The notes: generated by a model not told the origin, from the sequence alone. 64,000 bases of DNA from Rubritalea tangerina (GCF_042683245.1 NZ_JBHUJB010000083.1:119921-183920), one strand, 5' to 3'. Counted from the stretch's first letter, positions 42,915-51,345 are shown. A program made the numbers and translations.

Positions 42915-44324
42915 ATGAAAAGTGCTGTTATGAAGTCATTAATCTTGGGAGCGATCTTTATTGTTGGGGGGGCGAGTGTGGTAGCGCAGGAGGAGAAAAA
43001 GGAGGAAGCGAAGGTTGAGCAATCGGCATCGGGAAAGAAGGAGGCAAATCCTGAGTTAGAGATAGAGCTGGATGCTACAGAGCCGGCAGAGATTGCGGGA
43101 GATAAGGATGTGGTGCCGAAGGCTGAGGTGGTAGCGGAGCCGAATGTGAAGATTCCATTGGTTCAGCTTTCCGCGCAGATGCGATCGATGCGCAAGGAGG
43201 GCTTGGAGAAGTTGCTGGAGCTTTGGTTGAAGAGGTTAGAGTTACAGATTGAGAACACGGCGGTTTATACCTATCGCATTGATGCGGGGGAATTGAGTGA
43301 GAGTGACCGCCAGCATTTTATTGATTTGGAGAAGAAGTCTCACGAGGTTGAGTTAGAGATAGCGAAGCGTGCTAGAGTGGTGATGAGGGCACTGGAGGTG
43401 AAGGGAGGTGATGTGACGGAAGCGAGAGCATATTTAAAAGCGGCGACTGACATCACGAGTGATTTAGATTCCTCGAGTCGGGTGCAGTATGTTTTCACTT
43501 TGATAGGGAATTGGTTGAAGGATGCGGATGGGGGGATTGCGTTTGGCAAGGCATTGCTGGGGGCCTTTTTTATATTATTGAGTTTTTGGTTTGTTGGGAA
43601 GTTGGTGAAACATCTCACGAAGCGTGCTTTTTCAAAGCATGACAAGGGGTCGAGGATCATGAGAGACTTTGTACTTCGATCGATCACGACGGTGGTGATG
43701 GTGATTGGTTTGATGGTGGCGTTATCGTCGATAGGGATTGAGGTGGGACCGATGATAGCCGCACTGGGGGCGGGTGGATTCATCATTGGTTTTGCGCTAC
43801 AGGAGACTTTAGGCAACTTTGCGAGTGGGATGATGATCATGATTTATCAGCCCTTTGATGAAGGGGACTATGTTGAGATATCAGGAGTGGCTGGCAGGGT
43901 GGAGAAGATGAGTTTGGTTTCCACGACCATGCTGACTATGGATAACAAGGAGTTGATCATTCCCAACAAGAAGGCATGGGGGGATACGATTACCAATTAC
44001 AGTGGGAGGCGGGTACGTCGTGTGGATTTGGTTTTTGGAATTGGATATTCTGACGACATTGATCACGCGCTTGAAATTTTACGTGAGGTGGGCAAGGCGC
44101 ATGGCATGGTTTTGGCCGAGCCTCAGCTAACAGCAGGCGTGCACAGCTTGGGCGATTCCTCGGTAAATCTGTTTTTGCGGCCGTGGGCGCGTTCGGTCGA
44201 TTATTGGGATGTGTATTGGGATTTGACGAAGCAGGTGAAGCAGAAATTTGACCAAGAAGGTATCAGTATTCCATTCCCGCAGAGGGATGTGCACATCATT
44301 CAATCTGCGGTTGAGAATGCTTGA
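42915..44324 (+). CDS. MscS-family mechanosensitive ion channel
   Basis: 469 residues. A signal peptide (to ~25) and an acidic Lys/Glu-rich region precede a helical periplasmic domain (about 75-200). Then come membrane helices at about 213-232 and 255-278, and the pore helix TM3 with AALGAGGFIIGFALQETLGNFASG (about 280-303). The beta domain follows with IYQPFDEGDYVEISGVAGRVE and the IPNKKAWGDTITNYS motif; the C-terminus forms the alpha/beta cage. It releases small solutes under hypo-osmotic stress. The large exported N-terminal domain sets it apart from the minimal E. coli MscS. Divergent from the barrel gene. Confidence 0.95.
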   Translation: MKSAVMKSLILGAIFIVGGASVVAQEEKKEEAKVEQSASGKKEANPELEIELDATEPAEIAGDKDVVPKAEVVAEPNVKIPLVQLSAQMRSMRKEGLEKLLELWLKRLELQIENTAVYTYRIDAGELSESDRQHFIDLEKKSHEVELEIAKRARVVMRALEVKGGDVTEARAYLKAATDITSDLDSSSRVQYVFTLIGNWLKDADGGIAFGKALLGAFFILLSFWFVGKLVKHLTKRAFSKHDKGSRIMRDFVLRSITTVVMVIGLMVALSSIGIEVGPMIAALGAGGFIIGFALQETLGNFASGMMIMIYQPFDEGDYVEISGVAGRVEKMSLVSTTMLTMDNKELIIPNKKAWGDTITNYSGRRVRRVDLVFGIGYSDDIDHALEILREVGKAHGMVLAEPQLTAGVHSLGDSSVNLFLRPWARSVDYWDVYWDLTKQVKQKFDQEGISIPFPQRDVHIIQSAVENA

Positions 44325-44379
44325 ATCGTTAAATTGTAGTAAAAAGTCGTCAATTTGATCGATTTTTATATTTTTTAGC

Positions 44380-44519
44380 TAAGATTCGGCAAAGTTGTGG
44401 AATAAGTCTAGTGACATGCACGGCTGGGGAGCTGTGCGTTTCATCATCATATTAGTTGCAGACTCGTCTAGTCTGTTGGACACCTCGCCTTTGATTGTTT
44501 TGGCGAGGTGTCCTTTTTT
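44380..44519 (+). ncRNA. Candidate small RNA ending in a strong terminator
   Basis: In the 347-base gap after mscS a T-rich stretch with a possible -10 (TAAGAT near 44381) precedes three hairpins: GCACGGCT-GGGG-AGCTGTGC (about 44419-44438), CAGACT-CGTCT-AGTCTG (about 44459-44475) and a 12-bp terminator stem. There is no open frame with a good start. The terminator lies 154 bases past the mscS stop, farther than usual for a plain 3' end. It could instead be a long mscS 3' UTR. Confidence 0.4.
44478..44519 (+). terminator. Strong rho-independent terminator
   Basis: Perfect 12-bp stem GGACACCTCGCC / GGCGAGGTGTCC with a 12-base loop and six T immediately after (44514-44519). Confidence 0.92.
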
Positions 44520-44670
44520 ATGGTTCTGATACCCAATTGCACCGTCATTTGACTCTTTTGAGTAACGAAGTGGTATAATGTGTTGATAGAGAATGCCCAG
44601 TTGTGTTATCTGTTAGTTTCCTCAATATTTTTATAATGTGATTGGGGTTTAATGAAAACTGAGAGACACA

Positions 44671-45225
44671 ATGATGAAAAGACAATGGATCGTGGCTGCT
44701 ACTTCAATAGTATGGGTGATGGCAGCTCAAGAAATGCAAGCCGACAAGGGTGGCAAGGGAGGTGGTAAAGGAGGGAAGGCGAAGGTCGAGAAGAAGGCGA
44801 CACCCACTGGAAAAGTGGATAAAAAGCCTAAGGTGGATCACAAGAAGTCAATCGACAAAGATATTGGCAAGAAGCATGTGAAACACGATGACTGGAAGTT
44901 TGGCGACAAGGACAAAAATGACCTTAGGGACTTTTACAAGAAGTATGACGGAAAGAATGGTGGTTTGCCACCAGGGCTTGCGAAGAAGGTTGCAAATGGG
45001 AAGCCATTGCCACCTGGATGGCGTGATAAGGTGAAACCTGGTTGGGTGTTAGATGATGATTGGTGGGGGCGTTTAAACCCACTTTCCTCAGCTGATTTAC
45101 CAGCAGGTTTTAAGCTAGCGGATGATGTGGGCGCCTATTTACTGGGGGACCAGATATTGCGGGTGGACAAGAAGACCCGAAAGATGATCGATGCGGTGGA
45201 CATACCGACTATCAAGATAGACTAG
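44671..45225 (+). CDS. Secreted Lys/Gly-rich protein (RcnB/CigR-like C-terminal repeat)
   Basis: 184 residues with a signal peptide (MMKRQWIVAATSIVWVMAAQEMQA), a Lys/Gly-rich low-complexity stretch to about residue 75, and then GLPPGLAKKVANGKPLPPGWRDKVKPG, the repeated L-P-P-G pattern of CigR/RcnB-type periplasmic proteins. The end GDQILRVDKKTRKMIDAVD also fits that group (DDxxY..xRVDxxTGxIIDxV). It probably resides in the periplasm or outer leaflet and may bind metal or matrix; function is unproven. A G/C-rich terminator follows 13 bases later. Confidence 0.82.
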   Translation: MMKRQWIVAATSIVWVMAAQEMQADKGGKGGGKGGKAKVEKKATPTGKVDKKPKVDHKKSIDKDIGKKHVKHDDWKFGDKDKNDLRDFYKKYDGKNGGLPPGLAKKVANGKPLPPGWRDKVKPGWVLDDDWWGRLNPLSSADLPAGFKLADDVGAYLLGDQILRVDKKTRKMIDAVDIPTIKID

Positions 45226-45238
45226 TTTGAGAATTTTG

Positions 45239-45270
45239 ACGCGGCTCGGAAGTGGGCCGCGTTTTTTTTT
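45239..45270 (+). terminator. Terminator after the Lys-rich gene, followed by T9G9
   Basis: ACGCGGC / GCCGCGT stem, 10-base loop, and nine T (45262-45270). Nine G follow directly (45271-45279), an uncommon pair of homopolymers. Confidence 0.85.
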
Positions 45271-45300
45271 GGGGGGGGGCTATAGAGGAAGATGGCTTTA

Positions 45301-45710
45301 TACCATCTCTCGACTCGGAATAGACGAATGGAGTGTGGTTGAGTCTTGTGAAGTTTGCGCTTCGCGATTTTATACCAACTCACAACATTTTCTGGTAGTA
45401 TTTATGATTGTTAGGTTACGGATTGGGCTACGCCATCGTTTAGGAGTTTCGGCTGCTTTTGCCTTTTCTCTGCGTCATTCGTCAGTCATGGTGCACGCAC
45501 CACTTCTTTCTCATTCCTTGAGAAACGGCAAAATCAGCTCGAAAATACTACCAGAAACTTTTACTCATTGGTATTAGAGTAAATCGGATTATCTTACAGA
45601 ATGTCATCGTTGTCATTCAGTTGTCCCGCGCGTGCGGGAGGCCTTCACTCCGCCTTGATATTCTGCAAGCTCATTCCGACCATTCGTCCATTCCGTTTCG
45701 CTCAATGGTA
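45301..45710. mobile_element. MITE-like element, copy B of the 206-bp family, interrupted by another element
   Basis: The same 206-bp element as at 33977-34182 (about six differences), split by an insert at 45373-45576 between the bases GATTTTA and GAGTAAAT. The outer ends are flanked by TTA (45298-45300 and 45711-45713). The right-hand TTA is the TAA stop codon of speA on the reverse strand. A frame of 116 codons across this region is a chance product. Confidence 0.88.
45373..45573. mobile_element. Second MITE-like element (201 bp) nested in the first
   Basis: Starts TACCAACTCACAACATTTTC and ends in the near-complement (reversed right end TACCAATGAGTAAAAGTTTC), with TTTCTGGTAGTATTT shared at both ends. 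TTA lies on both sides (45370-45372, 45574-45576). Removing 201 + 3 bases restores the uninterrupted 206-bp element exactly. It has the same target and same TACCA start as its host element but a different interior. Confidence 0.88.
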
Positions 45711-47612
45711 TTATTCATCCTCGTAGTAGGTGTAGCCATTGAGGCCTGTTTTGTAGGCCTGCATGATTGATTTGCGTTGGGAGGCGCTGATGGTTCCTTT
45801 ACGCACGGCGCGTTCAGCAAAGCTTCGGAATCGTTTTTCGAGTTCGCGCGGGTCGTATTCGACGTAAGACAGGACATCAGCGACGCTGTCGCCTTCTACT
45901 TCGTGGGTATAGGTGAGTTCACCATCTTCGAGTCCAACGGAGACGACGTGTGGGTCACCGAGGAGGTTATGGAGGTCACCGAGGGTTTCTTGGTAGGCCC
46001 CAACGAGGAAGGCGGCGATGTTGTATTCTTCACCGGGAAGTTTTTCGTGGACTTGGAGGAAGGTAGATATGGTATCGCGGTGGATGAAGCGGTCGACTTT
46101 GCCATCACAGTCGCAGGTGATATCTGCGAGGATGGCGCGTTGGGTGGGTTCGGTATCCAGTCGATGGATGGGCATGATGGGGAAGAGTTGCTGGATGGCC
46201 CAGGAGTCGGGGAGGGACTGGAAGACGGAGAAGTTGGCGTAATAGAAGTCGATTAAATTCGACTCAAGGGTTTGGAGATCATCGGGGACGTGGTCGAGTT
46301 TTTGGGTTTGTTCGGCAATTTGGGTACAGAGGTGCCAGTAGATTTTTTCAGCGAGTGAGCGTTCGCGTAGGTTGATGACGCCATGGCGGAAGAGGTCGCG
46401 GACTTGGTCGCGGTAGAAGAGGGCGTCATTGAAGCACACTTGGAGGTTGTTGGGTTGGATACGATTGCGGATATCCCAGAGGTTGTGCACCATTTCATGG
46501 CATTCGGGGGAGGGTGGTTCTGGGCAGTCGGGGTGGGAGAAGCGGGTGACGTCGAGGATATTAAAGACGAGTACTGAGTAATGTGCGACGACAGCTCGGC
46601 CAGATTCGGTGACGAGTGTGGGGTGAGGGAGCTGGGCGGCATCGCAATGGTGTTGGACGACTTCGATGAGGTTTGAGGCGTACTCGGTGAGGCTATAGTT
46701 ACAAGAGGAAGCGGCATTGGAATGGGTGCCGTCGTAATCGACGGCGAGGCCACCTCCCATATCGAGGATTTCCATGGGAGCGCCTTCTTGAGCGAGGTTG
46801 ACGAAGACGCGCACGGCTTCGGTGGCTGCCTCGCGAATCGCGCGGATATTGGGGAGTTGGGAACCTTGGTGGTAGTGGAACAACTTGAGGCAGTCGAGGA
46901 AGCCAGCGTCCTTGAGAAGGTCGACGGCGTCGATGAGTTGGGAGGAATTGAGGCCAAAGACGGAGCGGTCGCCGCCAGACTCAGCCCAATGACCTTCAGA
47001 TTTGGTGGAAAGTCTGAAGCGGATACCGAGTTCTGGGCGAATACCGAGTGTGTTTGAGCGCTCGATGATGGCTGGGAGTTCTCCGGGCATTTCAAGCACG
47101 AGGATGACGCGCAGGCCCATTTGGGTGGCACGCAGGGCGAGGTCGATGAACTCGGTGTCTTTGTAGCCATTGCAAATGAGGAAGGCATTCGGGTCATGCA
47201 TGTAGGCGAGAGCAGCGATGAGCTCAGGTTTTGAGCCTGCCTCTAGACCATAGTGGTATTTTTTTCCGAAGTCGGTGATTTCCTCGATGACTTGTTGCTG
47301 TTGGTTGACCTTGATGGGGTAGACACCCTGGTAGTTGCCGCGGTATTTGGTGGCTTTGATGGCACTGAGGAAGGATTCGTTGAGGTGTTCAATGCGTCGG
47401 TCGAGGAGGTCGCGAAAGCGTAGGAGTTGTGGCATGGCTGAGCCTCTTTCGCGTAGGCCATCGATGATTTTTTGCAGCGATACGGAGACGGATTTTTCGC
47501 CATCACGCAGGAGGACGGCAGCTTCGCCATCGGAGTTGATATCGAAGTATCCGTTACCCCAGCGTTGGATGCCATAGAGTTCGCGAGCGTCATCGATTGA
47601 CCATGTGTTCAT
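45711..47612 (-). CDS. speA: Biosynthetic arginine decarboxylase
   Basis: 633 residues, the normal size of the SpeA family. The start WSIDDARELYGIQRWGNGYFDIN is characteristic. The PLP lysine is Lys101 in YQGVYPIKVNQQQ, and the barrel has DMGGGLAVDYDGTH; the second domain has CFNDALFYRDQ and DITCDCDGKVDRFI. It converts arginine to agmatine, the first step of polyamine synthesis by this route, in the cytoplasm. speB/aguA partners are not in the window. Its stop codon is the TTA duplicated by the adjoining miniature element, so the insertion did not change the protein. Confidence 0.97.
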   Translation of the reverse strand: MNTWSIDDARELYGIQRWGNGYFDINSDGEAAVLLRDGEKSVSVSLQKIIDGLRERGSAMPQLLRFRDLLDRRIEHLNESFLSAIKATKYRGNYQGVYPIKVNQQQQVIEEITDFGKKYHYGLEAGSKPELIAALAYMHDPNAFLICNGYKDTEFIDLALRATQMGLRVILVLEMPGELPAIIERSNTLGIRPELGIRFRLSTKSEGHWAESGGDRSVFGLNSSQLIDAVDLLKDAGFLDCLKLFHYHQGSQLPNIRAIREAATEAVRVFVNLAQEGAPMEILDMGGGLAVDYDGTHSNAASSCNYSLTEYASNLIEVVQHHCDAAQLPHPTLVTESGRAVVAHYSVLVFNILDVTRFSHPDCPEPPSPECHEMVHNLWDIRNRIQPNNLQVCFNDALFYRDQVRDLFRHGVINLRERSLAEKIYWHLCTQIAEQTQKLDHVPDDLQTLESNLIDFYYANFSVFQSLPDSWAIQQLFPIMPIHRLDTEPTQRAILADITCDCDGKVDRFIHRDTISTFLQVHEKLPGEEYNIAAFLVGAYQETLGDLHNLLGDPHVVSVGLEDGELTYTHEVEGDSVADVLSYVEYDPRELEKRFRSFAERAVRKGTISASQRKSIMQAYKTGLNGYTYYEDE

Positions 47613-47677
47613 AGTGCTCGGATCTGTAGAAAAGTGGTGTGGAAAATCCAGATAATTTTGTGGGGAGTGGGCACAAA

Positions 47678-47709
47678 AAAACCGAAGAGCGATGAAGCTC
47701 TTCGGTTTT
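47678..47709. terminator. Terminator after the pseudopilin gene
   Basis: Perfect 13-bp stem AAAACCGAAGAGC / GCTCTTCGGTTTT, loop GATGAA. It lies 24 bases past the pseudopilin stop and about 65 bases before the speA start, so it separates the two reverse-strand genes. Confidence 0.92.
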
Positions 47710-47732
47710 GATTAAGTAACTAGAGGTGGCGA

Positions 47733-48422
47733 TTAGTTGCCGTTGGCTGGGATCACAGTAGTACCAGCAGGGAGGCCTTCTTGGAAGATGTCCACATTAG
47801 AACCACCACGTTTTTCAAGGATTGCACCTTGCTTAGATGTACCGTCTTCGTTAAGCGGAGCGCCTGTGTAGTCGATGCGGAGCGCTTCTACAGAGGAGTC
47901 GAGTTTGGCAACGATTGCGAAGCCGTCCCACACGCCTGTGTCGAATGTTCCAATATCTGTGGAAGCATCGAAGAGCAATGGAAGGTTGGTACGTGAAGAG
48001 GTGGAGAGGCCTGAAACGTAGCCCCAGGCATTTTCCCCTGGGTCGACTTCACCGTTGAGGTCAGGCTTCGCAGCAGCTGTGGTACCGATGGAGTTGTTTG
48101 CAGTGTTCCAGAAGATCTCTTCGTTATCGATCTTACCAGCATTGATGAGCATGGTGAAGCAGCCTTCAGCTGTTGAACCGTTTTCGCCTGAGCGAGCGGT
48201 GCTTTCGTTCGGGAAGAGACCGTCGTTATCGTTGGCATAACTCTGCATTGCAGTATAGATGTTACGCGCTGCGGTGATAGCGTTGTTCTTTTCCGCTGCC
48301 TTCATCTGCTTGATGATCGGGCCGTATGATACGGCTGCGAGACCCGCGATGATGGCGATCACCACGAGGAGTTCCACGAGGGAGAAACCCTTACGTAGAT
48401 GGTGTTTGTGCTTAATTTTCAT
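47733..48422 (-). CDS. Type II secretion/type IV pilus-like major pseudopilin
   Basis: 229 residues from ATG 48422 (the frame opens at 48464). The prepilin leader is short and basic (MKIKHKHHLRKG) and the cleavage site G-FSLVELLVVIAIIAGLAAVSY has Glu5 and the hydrophobic N-terminal helix. The rest is a pseudopilin globular domain (NIYTAMQSYANDNDGLFPNE...). A prepilin peptidase would process it before assembly into a pilus or pseudopilus. Third positions are C-rich compared with neighbours, like groEL and dnaK, which suggests strong expression. It stands alone between the speA terminator and the divergent dnaK. Confidence 0.93.
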   Translation of the reverse strand: MKIKHKHHLRKGFSLVELLVVIAIIAGLAAVSYGPIIKQMKAAEKNNAITAARNIYTAMQSYANDNDGLFPNESTARSGENGSTAEGCFTMLINAGKIDNEEIFWNTANNSIGTTAAAKPDLNGEVDPGENAWGYVSGLSTSSRTNLPLLFDASTDIGTFDTGVWDGFAIVAKLDSSVEALRIDYTGAPLNEDGTSKQGAILEKRGGSNVDIFQEGLPAGTTVIPANGN

Positions 48423-48882
48423 AATTTCGTGTTTTTTTGGTTTTTTGGCGGCCAGAGATACCAATATCTCGGCCCGTTATGGAGTGCGCCGGTATGGTGC
48501 CCGAAGGCTGCGCGGGTATGGTATATATGGAATCAAACGATGCCAAAACGACAGGTCTGATAAGCAAACTTAGCCAGCGACTATACTCTGGCAAGGGAAA
48601 AGATCACTTCTAGTGTGCTTTTTATGTGATCAAAATAATCGTCTGTTCATGGAGGCGACAGATCGGTATAAATGCGTGTGTACAATGTACTTATGAGTCT
48701 GTTAGGTGGGGTGTTTTGGTAGGATGGGGATGGGGGATTTTTGGGTGTGCTGCAGCTTTGTCGCAGCTGTGACAAGTTGGCCTGATGGGTAGGGTGTTTG
48801 CGTGACAGATTGGCTCAAATGGCAGAGCTTCTGAGAGGTGTGAATGAGGTTATTTGTTGATAAATCAATGGATTACACGATG
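48423..48882. other. Intergenic region between divergent pseudopilin and dnaK
   Basis: About 460 bases without a gene. It carries a small hairpin in the pilin leader (GAGATA-CCAA-TATCTC near 48459) and a spaced inverted pair GATCAC (48602-48607) / GTGATC (48626-48631) with an 18-base spacer that could bind a regulator. No CIRCE element (TTAGCACTC inverted repeat) is present. Confidence 0.4.
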
Positions 48883-48898
48883 TGGCACGGAGATTGCA
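48883..48898 (+). promoter_or_regulatory. Sigma-54 (-24/-12) promoter upstream of dnaK
   Basis: TGGCACGGAGATTGCA fits the sigma-54 consensus TGGCACG-N4-TTGCA at every defined base, with exactly 10 bases between the GG (-24) and GC (-12). It lies 72 bases ahead of the dnaK ATG, in the right orientation. Transcription would begin near 48909. An upstream activator site could be the inverted pair at 48602-48631. Confidence 0.7.
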
Positions 48899-48970
48899 GA
48901 GGAAAGGGCAAGGAAATGTGTTACCGCAAGAAGGGGTGGCACACACAGATCAACAACAACATTTATCATT

Positions 48971-50890
48971 ATGGCTAAAATTCTAGGAATTGACTTAGGT
49001 ACAACCAACTCATGTATGGCAGTGATGGACGGTGGTGAAGCTACCGTTCTTGAGAACTCTGAAGGTGCACGTACCACACCTTCGATTGTGGCGTTCACGA
49101 AATCAGGCGAGCGTCTCGTCGGTCAGGCAGCGAAGCGTCAGGCAGTGACGAACCCAAAAAATACCATTTTCTCGGCGAAGCGATTCATTGGTCGCAAGTA
49201 TGACGAGCTTACGGAAGCGGATAAGGCGATGCCTTATGAAGTGGTGAAGGCAGACAATGGAGATGCCCACATTCAGGTGGAAGTGGAAGGTGAAGCAAAG
49301 GTTTACTCACCTCAGGAGATCGCGGCGATGGTGCTTGGCAAGCTCAAGTCTGATGCTGAGACCAAATTAGGTGAGACTATCACAGAAGCAGTGATCACGG
49401 TACCGGCGTACTTCAATGACTCACAGCGTTCGGCTACGAAGGCGGCGGGTGAGATTGCAGGTTTGAAAGTGCGTCGTATCATCAACGAGCCTACAGCAGC
49501 AGCGCTTGCTTACGGTATTGATAAGAAGAGTGAGGAGAAAGTGGCCGTGTACGACCTTGGTGGTGGTACCTTCGATATCTCAGTACTCGACATTGACGAT
49601 GGTGTCTTTGAGGTGCTTGCGACTGACGGTGACACTCAGCTCGGTGGTGATGACTGGGATAATACGATCATCAAGTGGATCGTAGATGAGTTTAAGAATG
49701 ACTCAGGCATTGATCTCGGCAAGCAGGCTGATGCGCTTCAGCGCATTAAGGAAGAGGCAGAGAAGGCGAAGATTGCGCTTTCATCTGCACAGACATACGA
49801 CCTCAGTCTTCCATTCATCACCATGGATGAGACTGGACCGAAGCACATTCAGCAGACACTTACACGTGCGAAGCTTGAGCAACTCACTGACAGTTTATTT
49901 GAGCGCACGAAGAAGCCAGTACTCGACTGTCTCAAGGAAGCAGGAGTTTCTGCGAGCGAGATTGATGAATTGGTACTCGTGGGTGGCATGACACGTATGC
50001 CGAAGGTGGTAGAGACTGCAGAGGCACTTGCCGGCAAGAAGCCAAACCAGGGAGTGAACCCAGATGAGGTAGTAGCGATTGGTGCAGGTATTCAGGGTGG
50101 TGTTCTTCAAGGTGACGTTCAGGACGTTCTCTTGTTGGATGTGGCTCCATTGACGCTTTCTATTGAGACTGCGGGTCAGATTGCTACACCGATGATTGAG
50201 CGCAACACAACGATCCCGGCGAAGAAGTCACAGGTTTTCTCTACAGCTGCTGATAACCAGCCAGGTGTGGACATTCGCATCTGTCAAGGTGAGCGCAAGA
50301 TGTTTGCTGACAACAAGATCCTTGGTAACTTCCACCTTGGTGACATTGAGCCCGCGCCACGTGGCGTGCCACAAATCGAAGTGACATTCGACATTGATGC
50401 GAACGGCATTCTCCACGTCTCAGCAAAGGATAAGAAGACTGGCAAGGAGAACAAGATCTCCATTGAAGGTTCCAGTGGTCTTTCTGAGGAAGAAATCGAG
50501 AAGGCTAAGCGTGAAGCTGAAGAGCACGCTGAGGAAGATGCGAAGCGCGCTGAAGCGATTCAGACAAAGAACGAGGCGGACAGCATGGTTCACCAAGTTG
50601 AAAAGCAGATCGAAGAAATGGGCGACCAAGCACCCGCTGAGCTCAAGACTGAGATTCAAAGCAAGGTGGACGCAGTGAAAGAAGCGCTCAAAGAAGACGA
50701 CCTTGAGAAGATTAAGTCTGCTAAAGCTGAGCTTGAGGCAATGCTGCAACAACTTGCACAAGCTGCTCAAGCGGCAGGTGGAGCTGGTGCTGCAGGTCCT
50801 ATGCCGGGTGCTGCACCTGCTCAGGAAGAATCATCTGAGCCTAAGGCAGCGAAGGGCAAGGTTGTAGATGCGGAGGTTGTTGAAGACTAA
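48971..50890 (+). CDS. dnaK: Hsp70 chaperone DnaK
   Basis: 639 residues from ATG 48971 (MAKILGIDLGTTNSCMAV); the frame is open further upstream to 48854 but the extra residues would be foreign to the family. All Hsp70 signatures are present: DLGTTNS, VYDLGGGTFDISVLDI, VLVGGMTRMPKV, the substrate-binding domain beginning LLLDVAPLTLSIET, and a Glu/Lys lid ending in a Gly/Ala/Pro-rich tail AKGKVVDAEVVED. It folds nascent and stress-damaged proteins with DnaJ and GrpE (neither in the window). The cluster continues with a four-helix-bundle gene, groES and groL. Likely regulated by the -24/-12 promoter at 48883. Confidence 0.98.
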   Translation: MAKILGIDLGTTNSCMAVMDGGEATVLENSEGARTTPSIVAFTKSGERLVGQAAKRQAVTNPKNTIFSAKRFIGRKYDELTEADKAMPYEVVKADNGDAHIQVEVEGEAKVYSPQEIAAMVLGKLKSDAETKLGETITEAVITVPAYFNDSQRSATKAAGEIAGLKVRRIINEPTAAALAYGIDKKSEEKVAVYDLGGGTFDISVLDIDDGVFEVLATDGDTQLGGDDWDNTIIKWIVDEFKNDSGIDLGKQADALQRIKEEAEKAKIALSSAQTYDLSLPFITMDETGPKHIQQTLTRAKLEQLTDSLFERTKKPVLDCLKEAGVSASEIDELVLVGGMTRMPKVVETAEALAGKKPNQGVNPDEVVAIGAGIQGGVLQGDVQDVLLLDVAPLTLSIETAGQIATPMIERNTTIPAKKSQVFSTAADNQPGVDIRICQGERKMFADNKILGNFHLGDIEPAPRGVPQIEVTFDIDANGILHVSAKDKKTGKENKISIEGSSGLSEEEIEKAKREAEEHAEEDAKRAEAIQTKNEADSMVHQVEKQIEEMGDQAPAELKTEIQSKVDAVKEALKEDDLEKIKSAKAELEAMLQQLAQAAQAAGGAGAAGPMPGAAPAQEESSEPKAAKGKVVDAEVVED

Positions 50891-50903
50891 GCTTCGCGGA
50901 TAA

Positions 50904-50939
50904 GAGTCAGGGGTCATGAGTCAAGAGGCTCGTGATCCC
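50904..50939. repeat. Heptad (period-7) repeat left of the four-helix-bundle gene
   Basis: Successive 7-base units GAGTCAG, GGGTCAT, GAGTCAA, GAGGCTC, all of GxGTCAx type at first, just after the dnaK stop. The same theme occurs in inverse orientation at 51324-51345. Confidence 0.6.
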
Positions 50940-50955
50940 AACTTCTTTTCAGAAA

Positions 50956-51321
50956 ATGAGTTTCCACTCGATCAATGATTTAGAAATTTATCGCGAGGCG
51001 ATGAGCCTAGGCGAGGAAATCTGGTTATTGGTTTCGAAGTGGGGCTATTTTGAAAAAGACGCTCTTGGCAAACAGCTCACCCGTAGCGTGGATTCGATCG
51101 CTGCAAATATTTCAGAAGGGTACGGAAGGTATCATTATAAAGAGAATCAAAAGTTCTGCTACTACTCCAGAGGAAGTCTGTTAGAGACACAAACTTGGAT
51201 AGAAAAAGCAGTGCACAGAAACTTGATAGAAGCTGAGAAAGGCAGAGAGCTTTATTCTCAATTAGAGCGGCTCAAAAAACGCCTCAATACTTACATTAAA
51301 TCTATCGGCTCCGAATTGTAA
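50956..51321 (+). CDS. Four-helix-bundle protein (S23/23S rRNA intervening-sequence family)
   Basis: 121 residues from ATG 50956. The family pattern is clear: SFHSINDLEIYREAMSLGEEIW, then ALGKQLTRSVDSIAANISEGYGR and the final RLKKRLNTYIKSIG. Members are found in 23S rRNA intervening sequences and as free-standing genes; the related Avd protein serves diversity-generating retroelements. No retroelement or rRNA is nearby. It sits between dnaK and groES and is framed by period-7 repeats (50904-50939 and 51324-51345), which suggests it arrived as a mobile cassette. Its job is unknown. Confidence 0.88.
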   Translation: MSFHSINDLEIYREAMSLGEEIWLLVSKWGYFEKDALGKQLTRSVDSIAANISEGYGRYHYKENQKFCYYSRGSLLETQTWIEKAVHRNLIEAEKGRELYSQLERLKKRLNTYIKSIGSEL

Positions 51322-51323
51322 GC

Positions 51324-51345
51324 TCATGACTCTTGACCAATGACA
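51324..51345. repeat. Heptad repeat right of the four-helix-bundle gene
   Basis: Read on the reverse strand: GTCATTG, GTCAAGA, GTCATGA, three 7-base units of GTCAxxx type. Inverse orientation relative to the left-hand repeat at 50904-50939. Confidence 0.55.

Noticed and set aside
45227..45577. 116-codon forward frame after the Lys-rich gene
   Set aside because: It runs through the terminator, the T9G9 tract and both nested miniature elements; no start signal or family match.
48423..48600. Sigma-54-like TGGC...TTGC upstream of the pseudopilin
   Set aside because: The distance between GG and GC is 8 bases instead of 10, so it does not fit a -24/-12 promoter.
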